This document shows, piece after piece, positions 7,630 to 14,825 of a stretch of DNA of 18,855 nt. A model generated the notes under the pieces. The model worked only from the letters and a program-made list of their open reading frames with translations. It had not been told where the DNA came from and did not search any database. Both the position numbers and the translations under genes were made by a program. The DNA is from Pseudomonadota bacterium (GTDB taxonomy: Bacteria > Pseudomonadota > Alphaproteobacteria > Reyranellales > Reyranellaceae): contig JAEZHS010000452.1 in the NCBI GenBank assembly GCA_023436825.1, forward strand, positions 1-18,855. The letters run 5' to 3'. Position 1 is the stretch's first letter. Each line of letters opens with the position of its first letter.

Positions 7630-9153
7630 TCATTTCAAGAGCGTCGACAGGTACTTTAGGATTTCCGGCTTGGTGATCTGATGACGCTGACCGACGATGC
7701 GGACCTTCATCGCACCGACGGCGTTGCCGATGAAAGCCGCAAGATACGGGTCGCTGCCTGCGGCCAGCAACGGGCCCGCCAGGGCGAAGAAGGCATCGCC
7801 GGCACCGATCGTATCGATGGCCTCGCCGGTCAGCGCCGGAATGCGCTTCACGCCGGCCTGCGGCGTGTAGACGATGCTGCCGAGCTTGCCGTGCGTGATC
7901 ACGAAGGTGTGGCAGTCGATCTTCTTCTCGAGCTTCTCGCGCACCACCGTCTCGATCGGCGCATAGCGCTCGACCGCCGCCAGGCGCGCCTCGGGCTCGT
8001 CGATGCAGATGAAATCGGCACGCGGGTACTTGGTGATCAGGTTGAAGCCGCGATTGGCGCTGTTGGTCTGGGCGTTGACGGCCAGGAACTTCGACTTGCG
8101 GCAGACGATGTCGACGAGGCCGTCGTCGATCATGCCGTGGCCGAAGTCGTTGACGATGACGGCGTCGTAGTCGGCGATGTTCTTCTCGACCCAGTCGTTC
8201 AACGTCGCCTGCTCGGGCGCGGGCAGCGCCTCGTCGGAGATGTAGGCGACCTCGATCAGCTTCTTCACGTAGGCCGGGTCGACCAGCCGGCTCTTGACCG
8301 TGGTCTGGCCACCTTCGCGGTAGAACGGCACCAGGTTGATGTTCTGGTTCAGGTTGGAGCGGATCAACTCCTCGTGGCTCTGCGACTTGCCGAGCAGGGT
8401 CACGAGATCGACACTGGCGCATACCTGGCTGACGAGGTTGGCGGTGGCGATCGCGCCGCCGCAGAAGATCTCCCGGCTCCTGTACCTGGTGGCGATGATG
8501 TTTTCCTTGGCGGGCTTGCCCAGCGGCTCGACGTAGATGTACTCGTCGAGAATGGTGTCGCCGATCACCAGGCAGCGCTTCTTCTCGACGGCCGCCACTT
8601 CCCTCTTCACGTCGTCGACCGAGATGCGCGAGCGCAGGTCCTTGAGGTAGGCCGCCGTCTCCTCCGGATAGAGCGACATCACGCGGTTGGAGAGGTTCGA
8701 CGAGCTGAAGGTGATGTCCTCGGTATAGAGCACCTCGCCGCCGAACTTCTCCACGGTCAACCGCTCGGTCTTGATGCGGCCGGTGACGTCGGCCTCCTCG
8801 TCGGCGTACTCCGAACCCTTCAGGTAGTAGCTGGGCTTGATGGTCTCGAGCACATGCTCGGCGCCGGGATTGGGCGAGATGCCCACGAAGTCGACGCAGG
8901 CCAGCGCAGCGACCATCTCGGCGCGCAGCTTCTCCGAAAACACCGGCCGATCGGGCCCCTTGTTGACGAACTTGTCGGTGGTCAGCGTGACAATGAGCAG
9001 GTCGCCGTGACGCTTGCCGATGTCGAGGTGGCGTTTGTGCCCGACATGGAGGATGTCGAACACGCCGTGCGCGAGCACCACCTTGCGGCCCTTCGCGCGC
9101 GCCGCAGCAGCGATCTCGCCCAGCTCGCCGAGCGTCTTGATCTTTTCGAACAT
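7630..9153 (-). CDS. Bifunctional sugar nucleotidyltransferase (N-term) / PfkB-type sugar kinase (C-term), HldE/RfaE-like with swapped domain order
   Basis: This 507-residue fusion has two recognisable halves. Residues about 1-160 form an RfaE/TagD-type cytidylyltransferase, with AHGVFDILHVGHKRHLD containing the H-x-G-H nucleotide-binding signature at 36-39. Residues about 190-507 form a ribokinase/PfkB-family sugar kinase, with a glycine-rich FCGGAIATANL (230-240), VNDFGHGMID (335-344, comparable to the S-D-Y-G-K-G of HldE) and the catalytic DTIGAGDAFF (447-456). Known HldE has the kinase first and the nucleotidyltransferase second, so the order here is reversed. The expected activities are 1-phosphorylation or related kinase work and NTP activation of a heptose-like or other sugar. 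Start ATG 9153 has AAGGGA about 11 bp upstream. Family membership of both domains is strong; the sugar and nucleotide are inferred. Confidence 0.88.
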   Translation of the reverse strand: MFEKIKTLGELGEIAAAARAKGRKVVLAHGVFDILHVGHKRHLDIGKRHGDLLIVTLTTDKFVNKGPDRPVFSEKLRAEMVAALACVDFVGISPNPGAEHVLETIKPSYYLKGSEYADEEADVTGRIKTERLTVEKFGGEVLYTEDITFSSSNLSNRVMSLYPEETAAYLKDLRSRISVDDVKREVAAVEKKRCLVIGDTILDEYIYVEPLGKPAKENIIATRYRSREIFCGGAIATANLVSQVCASVDLVTLLGKSQSHEELIRSNLNQNINLVPFYREGGQTTVKSRLVDPAYVKKLIEVAYISDEALPAPEQATLNDWVEKNIADYDAVIVNDFGHGMIDDGLVDIVCRKSKFLAVNAQTNSANRGFNLITKYPRADFICIDEPEARLAAVERYAPIETVVREKLEKKIDCHTFVITHGKLGSIVYTPQAGVKRIPALTGEAIDTIGAGDAFFALAGPLLAAGSDPYLAAFIGNAVGAMKVRIVGQRHQITKPEILKYLSTLLK

Positions 9154-9197
9154 TCGATCTGCTGTCCCTTGCCAGCTCTCTTACCGAAAACGCGGGC

Positions 9198-10190
9198 CTA
9201 CTGGCGGCCGAGATAGGTGAACCAGTCCTTGGTCGCCACGGCGATCGAATCCGGCGTCCAGACCGGTGCGTCGCGCCAATAATCTATGACCTTCAGCATG
9301 TTCTGCACGCCGTCTTCAATCGGCACTTTCGACGTCCAGCCGAGCTCGGCCTTGATCCGTCTGGTGTCAGCGAATGTGCAATCAGGTTCGCCGGGCCGCT
9401 TGGGAATATGCACCGTCTCGGGTGCCTTGAGGAGCTTGGCCAGGTAGTTGACCGACACGGGATTGTCGCTGCCCACATTCAGGCACACCCCTACCTTGTT
9501 CGATTCGGCAGCACAAATCAGGGCATCGACGGCGTCCGATACATAGGTGAAGTCGCGCGTCTGCTCTCCGTCGCCGACGATGGTGAGCGGCTTGCCGGCC
9601 AGCAATTGGGCCAGGAAGACGCCGAATACGGCGCCGTAGGTTCCGCTGGTGCGGGCCCGCGGCCCGTAGATGTTGAAGAAGCGCAGCGACAGCGCGGGCA
9701 AGCCATAGACCTGAGACCAATGCATGACTTCGCACTCGCCCAGCCACTTGGTGAGCGCATAGGGATATTGCGGCCGGATCTCCGCCGTCTCCGGCGTCGG
9801 ATAGGAATCGGGAATGCCGTAGCACGACGACGAGGCGACGTAGACGAAGCGTTTGATGTTCGCTGCGCGCGCCGCCTGCAATGTCACGAAGGTGCCGACG
9901 ACATTGGAGCGGAAATAGCCCTCGGGGTTGACGATCGAAGGAACGATGTCGGCGAGCGCAGCGAGGTGGAAAACCCGGTCGACGCCGGCCATAGCCTTGG
10001 CCATCGCCGCGGGATCGGCGACGTCGGCGGCCATGACCTCGAGCTTGGGGTTGTCCTTGTGCTGGATGAGATTGCGCGGCTTGCCGACTTCCATGTTGTC
10101 GACCACGCGCACCGAACGGCCGAGGCTGAGCAGGCGGTCCGTCAGGTGGGAACCGATGAAGCCGGCGCCGCCGGTCACGAGATCAAGCAT
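9198..10190 (-). CDS. NAD-dependent UDP-glucose-4-epimerase-like SDR
   Basis: This 330-residue extended SDR has TGGAGFIGSHL (6-16), the acidic D31-N-x at the end of the second strand for NAD preference, HLAALADIVPS (75-85), SSSCYG (120-125) and Y144-A-L-T-K148. The LRFFNIYGPR and GDGEQTRDFTYVSDAV segments are hallmark regions of UDP-hexose(NAc) 4-epimerases. S-S-S-C-Y-G rather than a T-D-E triad argues against a 4,6-dehydratase. It lies 44 bp upstream (in transcription) of the kinase fusion and 54 bp downstream of the methyltransferase, in the same operon. It is probably a 4-epimerase of UDP- or another NDP-sugar. The class is firm, the exact substrate is not. Confidence 0.87.
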   Translation of the reverse strand: MLDLVTGGAGFIGSHLTDRLLSLGRSVRVVDNMEVGKPRNLIQHKDNPKLEVMAADVADPAAMAKAMAGVDRVFHLAALADIVPSIVNPEGYFRSNVVGTFVTLQAARAANIKRFVYVASSSCYGIPDSYPTPETAEIRPQYPYALTKWLGECEVMHWSQVYGLPALSLRFFNIYGPRARTSGTYGAVFGVFLAQLLAGKPLTIVGDGEQTRDFTYVSDAVDALICAAESNKVGVCLNVGSDNPVSVNYLAKLLKAPETVHIPKRPGEPDCTFADTRRIKAELGWTSKVPIEDGVQNMLKVIDYWRDAPVWTPDSIAVATKDWFTYLGRQ

Positions 10191-10244
10191 CTGGCCTACA
10201 TTCTTTCGATGTCTGGTGGTGCAATTACAATGCCGAAAGGCGGT

Positions 10245-10910
10245 TCATTCGAAGAAGATGAAGCCCCAGTCGCCCTGGTATCCGCTCTGCTTGTAGATCC
10301 ACTCCCAGTTCTTGACGTCGTGGAAGGATTCGCAGGTGAGCTGCCAATACAGCAGATTCATGCGCTCGCGCTCGTTCCGCCAGGATTCGACCATGATGTA
10401 CTTCCTGGTCCCCTTGCCTACCCGCTCGATCTCGCGCACGGCATCGTAGAGCTGGCTGATCGGAAAGTTGTGCAGGGTCCCCAGCGAGACGACGAAATCG
10501 AACGACTTGTCGGGATACGGCAGCGAGACGGCGTTGCCGACCTTGAGGAAGGGCTTCACCTCTTCCTTGGCATTGGCGATCGCATAGTCGGAGATGTCGA
10601 TGCCCTCGATGTGAACGCCGGGCACCGCGCGGGTGAATTCGTGCAGGAGGAAGCCCTTGCCGCAACCGACATCGAGGATGCGGTCGCCGGCCTTCAGGCC
10701 GTAGTGCTTGGCCATCGCCTCGGCGATCGGCAGCCAGCGACCGTCGTACCTGTAGCCGCCATAGCCGTACTGCCGCTCGCCGTCCCAGTAGTCCTGGCCG
10801 TACTTCTTGGCGATCTCCGAGCAGTCGGCCTTGTCGTACTGGACGACCCGGCCGACGTAGTCGCGCTTCGTCCGGTTATGCAGGGGGCCGATGAAATCTA
10901 CGTTAGCCAT
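10245..10910 (-). CDS. Class I SAM-dependent methyltransferase
   Basis: This 221-residue protein has a clear Rossmann-type SAM site: motif I ILDVGCGKGF (78-87), an acidic motif II region (GIDISDYAIANAKEE, 103-117) and motif III/IV around PYPDKSFDFVVSLGTLHNF (131-149). The long N-terminal tail and Y-rich YGQDYWDGERQYGYGGY (37-53) resemble sugar methyltransferases of polysaccharide clusters, but no named subfamily is claimed. I chose ATG 10910 because it begins MANVDFIG just after the previous gene; longer in-frame readings run into that gene. It overlaps the LIC12192-like gene by 13 bp, so the two are probably translationally coupled. The likely role is O- or N-methylation of a sugar intermediate or of the growing glycan. 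Confidence 0.85.
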   Translation of the reverse strand: MANVDFIGPLHNRTKRDYVGRVVQYDKADCSEIAKKYGQDYWDGERQYGYGGYRYDGRWLPIAEAMAKHYGLKAGDRILDVGCGKGFLLHEFTRAVPGVHIEGIDISDYAIANAKEEVKPFLKVGNAVSLPYPDKSFDFVVSLGTLHNFPISQLYDAVREIERVGKGTRKYIMVESWRNERERMNLLYWQLTCESFHDVKNWEWIYKQSGYQGDWGFIFFE

Positions 10911-11323
10911 CGCTCGATCTCTTGATAGTTCAGATCCCGGCAGATGTGCGCCGTGCGCAGCACATTCTCCCAGCGCTCGATATCCGTCTCGTCGGCCAGC
11001 ACGAAGCCTTCTACTGCCGAGTGCAGACCGCCGCCAGCGTCGAGCAGGCGCCGATATATCCGACTTCGCTCGCCGGCAGCCGCCGGCAGCATGAACATGC
11101 TGTAGAGGATCACGCCCTCGAGCGTCGCCATCTCGTCCAGGACCTGCTCCAGGATCAGATAGCAGCCCGGCATGGCGTACTCGGTGGCGCTCAGCAGATA
11201 GTGAAGCTTGCGGCGCGCGGCATAGTCGCGGATCACGAGATTCTGGATGTGCTGTGGCACCCTGTGATTGTCGACCGACCGACTGAAGACGTACCCGCGA
11301 TAGCCCTTCCGGTTGGACTGCAT
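10898..11323 (-). CDS. LIC12192-family 'sporadic carbohydrate cluster' protein (unknown function)
   Basis: This 141-residue protein matches my recollection of the small family named 'sporadic carbohydrate cluster protein, LIC12192 family', first noted in Leptospira surface-polysaccharide loci. Recognisable parts are GYRGYVFSR (7-15), VPQHIQNLVIRDYA (22-35), YLLSATEYAMPGCY (42-55) and a conserved YSMFMLP (74-80). It is soluble, with no signal peptide and no known cofactor motif. Its start overlaps the oxygenase stop by one base (TGATG), and its end overlaps the methyltransferase. No enzymatic function is established to my knowledge. Its constant company with sugar-tailoring genes suggests a step in unusual-sugar synthesis. 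The family call is from memory and is worth a profile check. Confidence 0.75.
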   Translation of the reverse strand: MQSNRKGYRGYVFSRSVDNHRVPQHIQNLVIRDYAARRKLHYLLSATEYAMPGCYLILEQVLDEMATLEGVILYSMFMLPAAAGERSRIYRRLLDAGGGLHSAVEGFVLADETDIERWENVLRTAHICRDLNYQEIERWLT

Positions 11324-12132
11324 CAGGCGACCGACGGCAGCCTGTAGCTGGCGCCGATAGTGGTCGCCGGACGCACCAGGATCGGCTCGAAGAATTCACC
11401 GAGCTTCTTGTCGTGGTACGGCGAAAACACGCTCTTGAAGCGGCAGTTGGTCGACCACCGGGTCTCCGGTTCCCGATTGACGATGTTCCCGTGCATGACG
11501 TTCTGGGTGAACAGCAGGACATTGCCGTAGGGAATGTCGAGCCAGCGCAGGTCGGGCTCGATGGTGCGGTAGAGCTCCTCGGCGGACTTGAGCTTCAACT
11601 CGCCCATTCGCGCCTGATAGCGGCCATCCTTGTCGCGCGGCAGGATGAACATCGTCTTGGTGCCGTAGACGTGGACGTAGGGAATCCACAGGACGACCTC
11701 GTACGGCGAATCGCCGGCCCAGACGTCCGCATGTACCGGCAGCAGCGAGCTGTCGTCGTTGGGAAGCTGGATGCTGAGATTGATGCGAAGCTGCATGGCC
11801 AGCTCGTTGCCGACCAGGACCTCGAGCGCGCGGCGCGCGGTGTTGAAATAGGACAGCCGTATCCAAGGCTCCTCGTTCATCTCGCGGATCACCGCGAGGC
11901 GAAGATCGTTGAGGCGGTGGGCATCGACCTTGTCGTGGATGTGGTCGAGGAACGCCCCCTTGTCCTCGGGCCGCGGCAGCTTGAGGAAGGCCGCGGCGAT
12001 ATCGGCCATGAGATCGCGGATCCGATCGAGGTCGGCGCGCGACTCGGCGGGGATGATGACGTAGCCGTCACGCACGAAGGCATCGGCCAAGGCGCGTTCC
12101 TCGTCCCGCCAGAAACTGGGGGAACTGCTCAC
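11323..12132 (-). CDS. Fe(II)/2-oxoglutarate oxygenase of sporadic carbohydrate clusters
   Basis: This 269-residue protein is a PhyH-like oxygenase distinct from the one at the operon's end. The iron ligands are visible as H134-A-D136 in LLPVHADVWAG and H214 in TQNVMHGN; the 2OG-binding arginine is probably R225 (EPETRWSTN). VVLWIPYVHVYGTKTMFILP (147-166) gives the core strands. I recall this type being named 'sporadic carbohydrate cluster 2OG-Fe(II) oxygenase', which fits its position beside the LIC12192-family gene. The start is GTG 12132, overlapping the transketolase stop as GTGA; the frame is open to 12435 but that part is a shadow. It probably hydroxylates or oxidises a sugar carbon, although the natural substrate is unknown. 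Confidence 0.82.
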   Translation of the reverse strand: MSSSPSFWRDEERALADAFVRDGYVIIPAESRADLDRIRDLMADIAAAFLKLPRPEDKGAFLDHIHDKVDAHRLNDLRLAVIREMNEEPWIRLSYFNTARRALEVLVGNELAMQLRINLSIQLPNDDSSLLPVHADVWAGDSPYEVVLWIPYVHVYGTKTMFILPRDKDGRYQARMGELKLKSAEELYRTIEPDLRWLDIPYGNVLLFTQNVMHGNIVNREPETRWSTNCRFKSVFSPYHDKKLGEFFEPILVRPATTIGASYRLPSVA

Positions 12133-13076
12133 CGGCGCAGCTCCGCCAGGAGCTTGCGCACCGTCGCATTGATGCCCTTGGCGTCGAACCGGAAGTCCTC
12201 CATCAGCTTCGCCTGGCTGCCGTAGTGATCGGCGAACTTGTCCGGAATGCCGAGCCGCTTGAGCGGCGGCAATCCGCGGGTCAAGCGGTCCGACAGGGTC
12301 TCCAGGACGGCGCTGCCCAACCCGCCGACGACGCTGTGCTCCTCGACGGTGACGACCAGCCTGGCCTGGCTCGCGGCATCGACGATGGCGTCGGCATCGA
12401 GCGGCTTGACGGTGTGGACGTGCAACAGGCGGCACCGGATGCCGTCCGCCGCCAGCGAGCCCGCCGCCTTGAGCGCCTGCGTGGTGGCGACACCCGTGCT
12501 GACGAGCAGCACGTCCGATGCGCCGGTCTCGCCGTCGATCATGTCGATCGCCTTGCCGATGGCGAAGCCACGCTCGGGCTTGCTGATGATGGGATCACCA
12601 CCCTTGCCGAGACGGATATAGATCGGATGCGGCCAGTCGAGCGTGGCGTCCATCAGCCGGGTCATCTCGTCGGCATCGCAAACCGCGGTGACGGTCATGC
12701 GCGGCAGGGCGCGCATGATGGCGATGTCCTCGATCGCCTCGTGCGTGGGCCCGAGCGGTGCATAGACGTAGCCGCCGCCGTTGCCGATCAGCCGTACCGG
12801 CAGGTCGTGCAGGCAGAGATCGACCGCGACCTGCTCGTAGCAGCGCCGCGTGATGAAGGTGGCGATCGTGTTGACGTAGGGAACGAACCCGTCCATCGCC
12901 ATGCCGGCCGCCATGCCGATGACGTTGGCCTCGGCAATGCCCTCCATGTAGTAGCGCTGCGGAAACTCCTTCTTCATCTCGCCGAGCAGGTTCGGCGAGA
13001 GGTCGGAGCCGATGAACACGACACGCTCGTCGCGCTTGGCGAGCGTATGGACCATGTCGAGACTGCGCTTACGCAT
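12129..13076 (-). CDS. Transketolase, C-terminal subunit (split form)
   Basis: This 315-residue protein has the pyrimidine-binding and C-terminal domains of a transketolase-type thiamine-diphosphate enzyme. Visible motifs are MEGIAEANVIGMAAGMA (44-60), with the cofactor-activating Glu in I-A-E, FITRRCYEQVA (74-84) and GPTHEAIEDIA (109-119), where the His is a substrate contact in transketolases. The C-terminal part (VEEHSVVGGLGSAV) is typical. A split transketolase works only as a complex with its N-terminal partner, encoded 14 bp upstream; GAAGGGAAG precedes ATG 13076. The complex transfers a two-carbon ketol unit between sugar phosphates, for example making sedoheptulose-7-phosphate. Location inside a polysaccharide operon suggests a dedicated rather than housekeeping role. 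Confidence 0.92.
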   Translation of the reverse strand: MRKRSLDMVHTLAKRDERVVFIGSDLSPNLLGEMKKEFPQRYYMEGIAEANVIGMAAGMAMDGFVPYVNTIATFITRRCYEQVAVDLCLHDLPVRLIGNGGGYVYAPLGPTHEAIEDIAIMRALPRMTVTAVCDADEMTRLMDATLDWPHPIYIRLGKGGDPIISKPERGFAIGKAIDMIDGETGASDVLLVSTGVATTQALKAAGSLAADGIRCRLLHVHTVKPLDADAIVDAASQARLVVTVEEHSVVGGLGSAVLETLSDRLTRGLPPLKRLGIPDKFADHYGSQAKLMEDFRFDAKGINATVRKLLAELRR

Positions 13077-13090
13077 CGCTCAGCTTCCCT

Positions 13091-13951
13091 TCAACTGCCA
13101 AGGGCGCTGCGGACGATCTGCAGCTCGGCCGGCTTCAGATCGGACTTGTGGTGCCAGTCGGGATTGTTTTCGGCCGCGGGAATGCCCTTGCCCTTGACCG
13201 TATGGCAGATCACCGCGCGCGGCCGGTCGCCGGCGTAAACGGCGGCGTCGCGGAAGACCTGCCGCAGGTCGGCGACATCGTGGCCGTTGCACTCGAACAC
13301 CCGGAAGCCGAAGGCGGTCCACTTGTCGGCCAGCGGCTCCATGTTCTGGATCTCGAAGACGCTGCCGGCCGACTGAATCTTGTTGTAGTCGATGATCGCC
13401 GTCAGGTTGGACAGCCGGTGCTTGTCGGCGCAGGCTGCCGCCTCCCAGACCGCCCCTTCGTTGATCTCGCCGTCACCCATCAGTACGTAGACCTTGCTGT
13501 CGCGGCCCTGCATGCGGGCGGCGAGCGCCATGCCCAGACCGATCGACAGGCCATGGCCGAGAGCGCCCGTGCAGGCCTCGACGCCGGGTACCACCGTCTC
13601 GGGATGGCCGCCGAGGAACGAATCGAAATGGCAGAAGCGGTCGAGCTCAGCCACGTCGAAGAAGCCCTTGTCGGCCAACACTGCGTAGAGCGCCAGGCAG
13701 CCGTGGCCCTTGCTCAGGATGAAGCGATCCCGCTCGCGCCACCCGGGCCGGGCCGGATCGTGCCTCAGGAAATCGTCATAGAGGACACGAATGATCTCGA
13801 CCAACGACAGGGCGGGTCCGATGTGCCCACGCCCTCCGTTCTCGATAGCCCGCATGATCAGCCGCCGCAGATGCCTGCTGCGATCATCCAACGTGGCCTG
13901 TTGGACCAAATCGAGGTCGGTTGCGTACTTGAGCGCAGTCTGATGCTTCAT
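13091..13951 (-). CDS. Transketolase, N-terminal subunit (split form)
   Basis: This 286-residue protein holds the diphosphate-binding half of transketolase. The thiamine-diphosphate/metal motif is GDGEINEG (159-166) with the partner asparagine in IDYNKIQ (N190). Substrate-site histidines are seen in GGRGHIGPALS (39-49), ILSKGHGCLALY (78-89) and GALGHGLSIGLGMA (129-142). The C-terminal HTVKGKGIP (250-258) is also standard. It is the first gene of the twelve-gene operon; ATG 13951 begins MKHQTALKYA and only a weak purine-rich stretch (GAAAG) precedes it. The upstream 1.2 kb contains repeats rather than genes. Domain assignment is strong; the specific ketol donor and acceptor are unknown. Confidence 0.92.
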   Translation of the reverse strand: MKHQTALKYATDLDLVQQATLDDRSRHLRRLIMRAIENGGRGHIGPALSLVEIIRVLYDDFLRHDPARPGWRERDRFILSKGHGCLALYAVLADKGFFDVAELDRFCHFDSFLGGHPETVVPGVEACTGALGHGLSIGLGMALAARMQGRDSKVYVLMGDGEINEGAVWEAAACADKHRLSNLTAIIDYNKIQSAGSVFEIQNMEPLADKWTAFGFRVFECNGHDVADLRQVFRDAAVYAGDRPRAVICHTVKGKGIPAAENNPDWHHKSDLKPAELQIVRSALGS

Positions 13952-14176
13952 GCTGCTGTTCTACTTTCAGTCGCCAAGCTCCGCAATTTTCAAGCTAGCA
14001 CGTGTTCCTTGTCGGGGGGAGCGGGGTTTTCGCGGCCGAAGTGAACAATAGCTCCGCCGCGCCGGAAGTTGGTTCGACGGCCCTACCCTGGTTCCGGTCA
14101 GCATTTTCGATCGAGTTTCCGCAGACATAGACAAAGAAGGGTCCAAGGTTCTTGCCAGTGCGTCGCCGCCCGCTGG
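13952..14176. other. Upstream region of the twelve-gene operon
   Basis: The operon promoter should lie here or farther right within the repeat region. I could not identify a convincing -35/-10 pair on the minus strand. A CACGTG palindrome lies near 14000-14005. No gene is supported. Confidence 0.35.
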
Positions 14177-14308
14177 GACACGGTGCGAAACGTTAGAGCC
14201 CAAAACCTTAGGTGCGGCCGGGCGGCAACAGAGTTGTTCCCGAACGCCGTGATCGCCGGCTGACGAAACATTGAACACCGCAGCGTCCAATGTTTCGGCT
14301 GGCGCCTC
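14177..14308. repeat. Repeat family 1, copy A (about 132 bp)
   Basis: This copy pairs with 14323-14454. Shared landmarks, in order, are GAAACGTTAGAG, CTTAGGTGC/GTTAGGTGC, GAG/GGAGTT-rich TT(G/T)TTCC, CGAACGCC, then a hairpin (14265-14296) and a GGCGCC-like end. The copies differ by many substitutions and a 2-bp indel, so the duplication is old. No open frame through both copies resembles a known protein. Confidence 0.8.
14265..14296. repeat. Hairpin in repeat family 1, copy A
   Basis: An inverted repeat with 14-base arms: GAAACATTGAACAC at the left and GCGTCCAATGTTTC at the right, around a 4-base loop. The outer nine pairs are perfect and the two mismatches are of the G-U/A-C type. No T-run follows on either strand, so it is not a standard rho-independent terminator. 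Confidence 0.75.
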
Positions 14309-14322
14309 GCGGACCACTGCCG

Positions 14323-14454
14323 GACAAAGTGTGAAACGTTAGAGGCAAAAACGTTAGGTGCCGGCTGGCCCCTACGGAGTTTTTCCTCGAACGCCCCGAC
14401 CCGACAGGCAGGGAAACATTGGACACCGGAGTGTCTAATGTTTCTCGGCGCACC
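14323..14454. repeat. Repeat family 1, copy B (about 132 bp)
   Basis: This is the second copy of the unit at 14177-14308, offset by about 146 bp. It keeps GAAACGTTAGAG, GTTAGGTGC, TTTTTCC, CGAACGCC, the hairpin and GGCGCACC at the end. The nearly tandem arrangement with 14 bp between copies points to local duplication. Confidence 0.8.
14413..14444. repeat. Hairpin in repeat family 1, copy B
   Basis: An inverted repeat with arms GAAACATTGGACAC and GTGTCTAATGTTTC around CGGA; 13 of 14 positions pair by Watson-Crick rules and the remaining one is G-U/A-C. Relative to copy A the inner arm bases change together (the inner pair AC/GC becomes AC/GT), which strengthens the stem. Confidence 0.78.
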
Positions 14455-14723
14455 ATAGGCGCAGGCGCCGTGCCGTCCGCTCTTACGGCGGCGACCGACG
14501 GCGCCCTGCCCGGCCGATGCCGAGCGCCATCGTTCGCAGCGTCGCCCTCCTTCCCTAAGGCTCCTGAGGGCCCACCCAGAGCGCACGTGTTCATCCAGTC
14601 CGCCGTCGAAGGGCTGTCGATCCGTGCAATCGGCAACCTCAGGGGCCGGCGCGTGCGGTCATGGATTTCCTCCGTGAGGTGGTGGGGCGAGGGCATGATC
14701 GACGCTTCGGCAATCCTCCTGCA

Positions 14724-14804
14724 GGACGGCTTGTCGGCCACCATCCGTTTCCGGTTGTCGAGCCTTTCGGTCGGTCCGGACGCGATGGAAACCGGTGTCG
14801 TCTT
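14724..14804. repeat. Repeat family 2, copy A (about 81 bp)
   Basis: An imperfect direct repeat with 14826-14906, period about 102 bp. Shared blocks include ACGGCTTG, CATCCG, TCCGGTTG, GGTCCGGACGCGATGG (16 bp identical) and CGGTGTCGTCT. It lies in gene-free sequence. Confidence 0.8.
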
Positions 14805-14825
14805 CGCAGGATGCACCATTTCGCC

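Noticed and set aside
7630..9153. Housekeeping hldE for core LPS heptose
   Set aside because: Domain order is reversed and no gmhA/gmhB accompany it; not excluded, but the operon context favours a dedicated role.
7681..9216. 511-codon plus-strand open frame opposite the kinase fusion
   Set aside because: Shadow rich in D, V, A and L without domains; the opposite strand carries two intact catalytic domains and a good ribosome-binding site.
9408..10925. 505-codon plus-strand open frame opposite epimerase and methyltransferase
   Set aside because: It spans two real genes on the other strand and shows no motif.
14265..14444. Hairpins as rho-independent terminators
   Set aside because: Stems are A/T-rich at the base and no T-run follows on either strand.
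14098..14586. Minus-strand open frame across the hairpin repeats
   Set aside because: Its periodic peptide pattern is caused by the DNA repeats; frames differ between repeat copies and no homologous family is evident.
14208..14819. 203-codon minus-strand open frame between operon and rfbB remnant
   Set aside because: It covers parts of two repeat families, has no start-site support and reads as random R/S/P-rich sequence.
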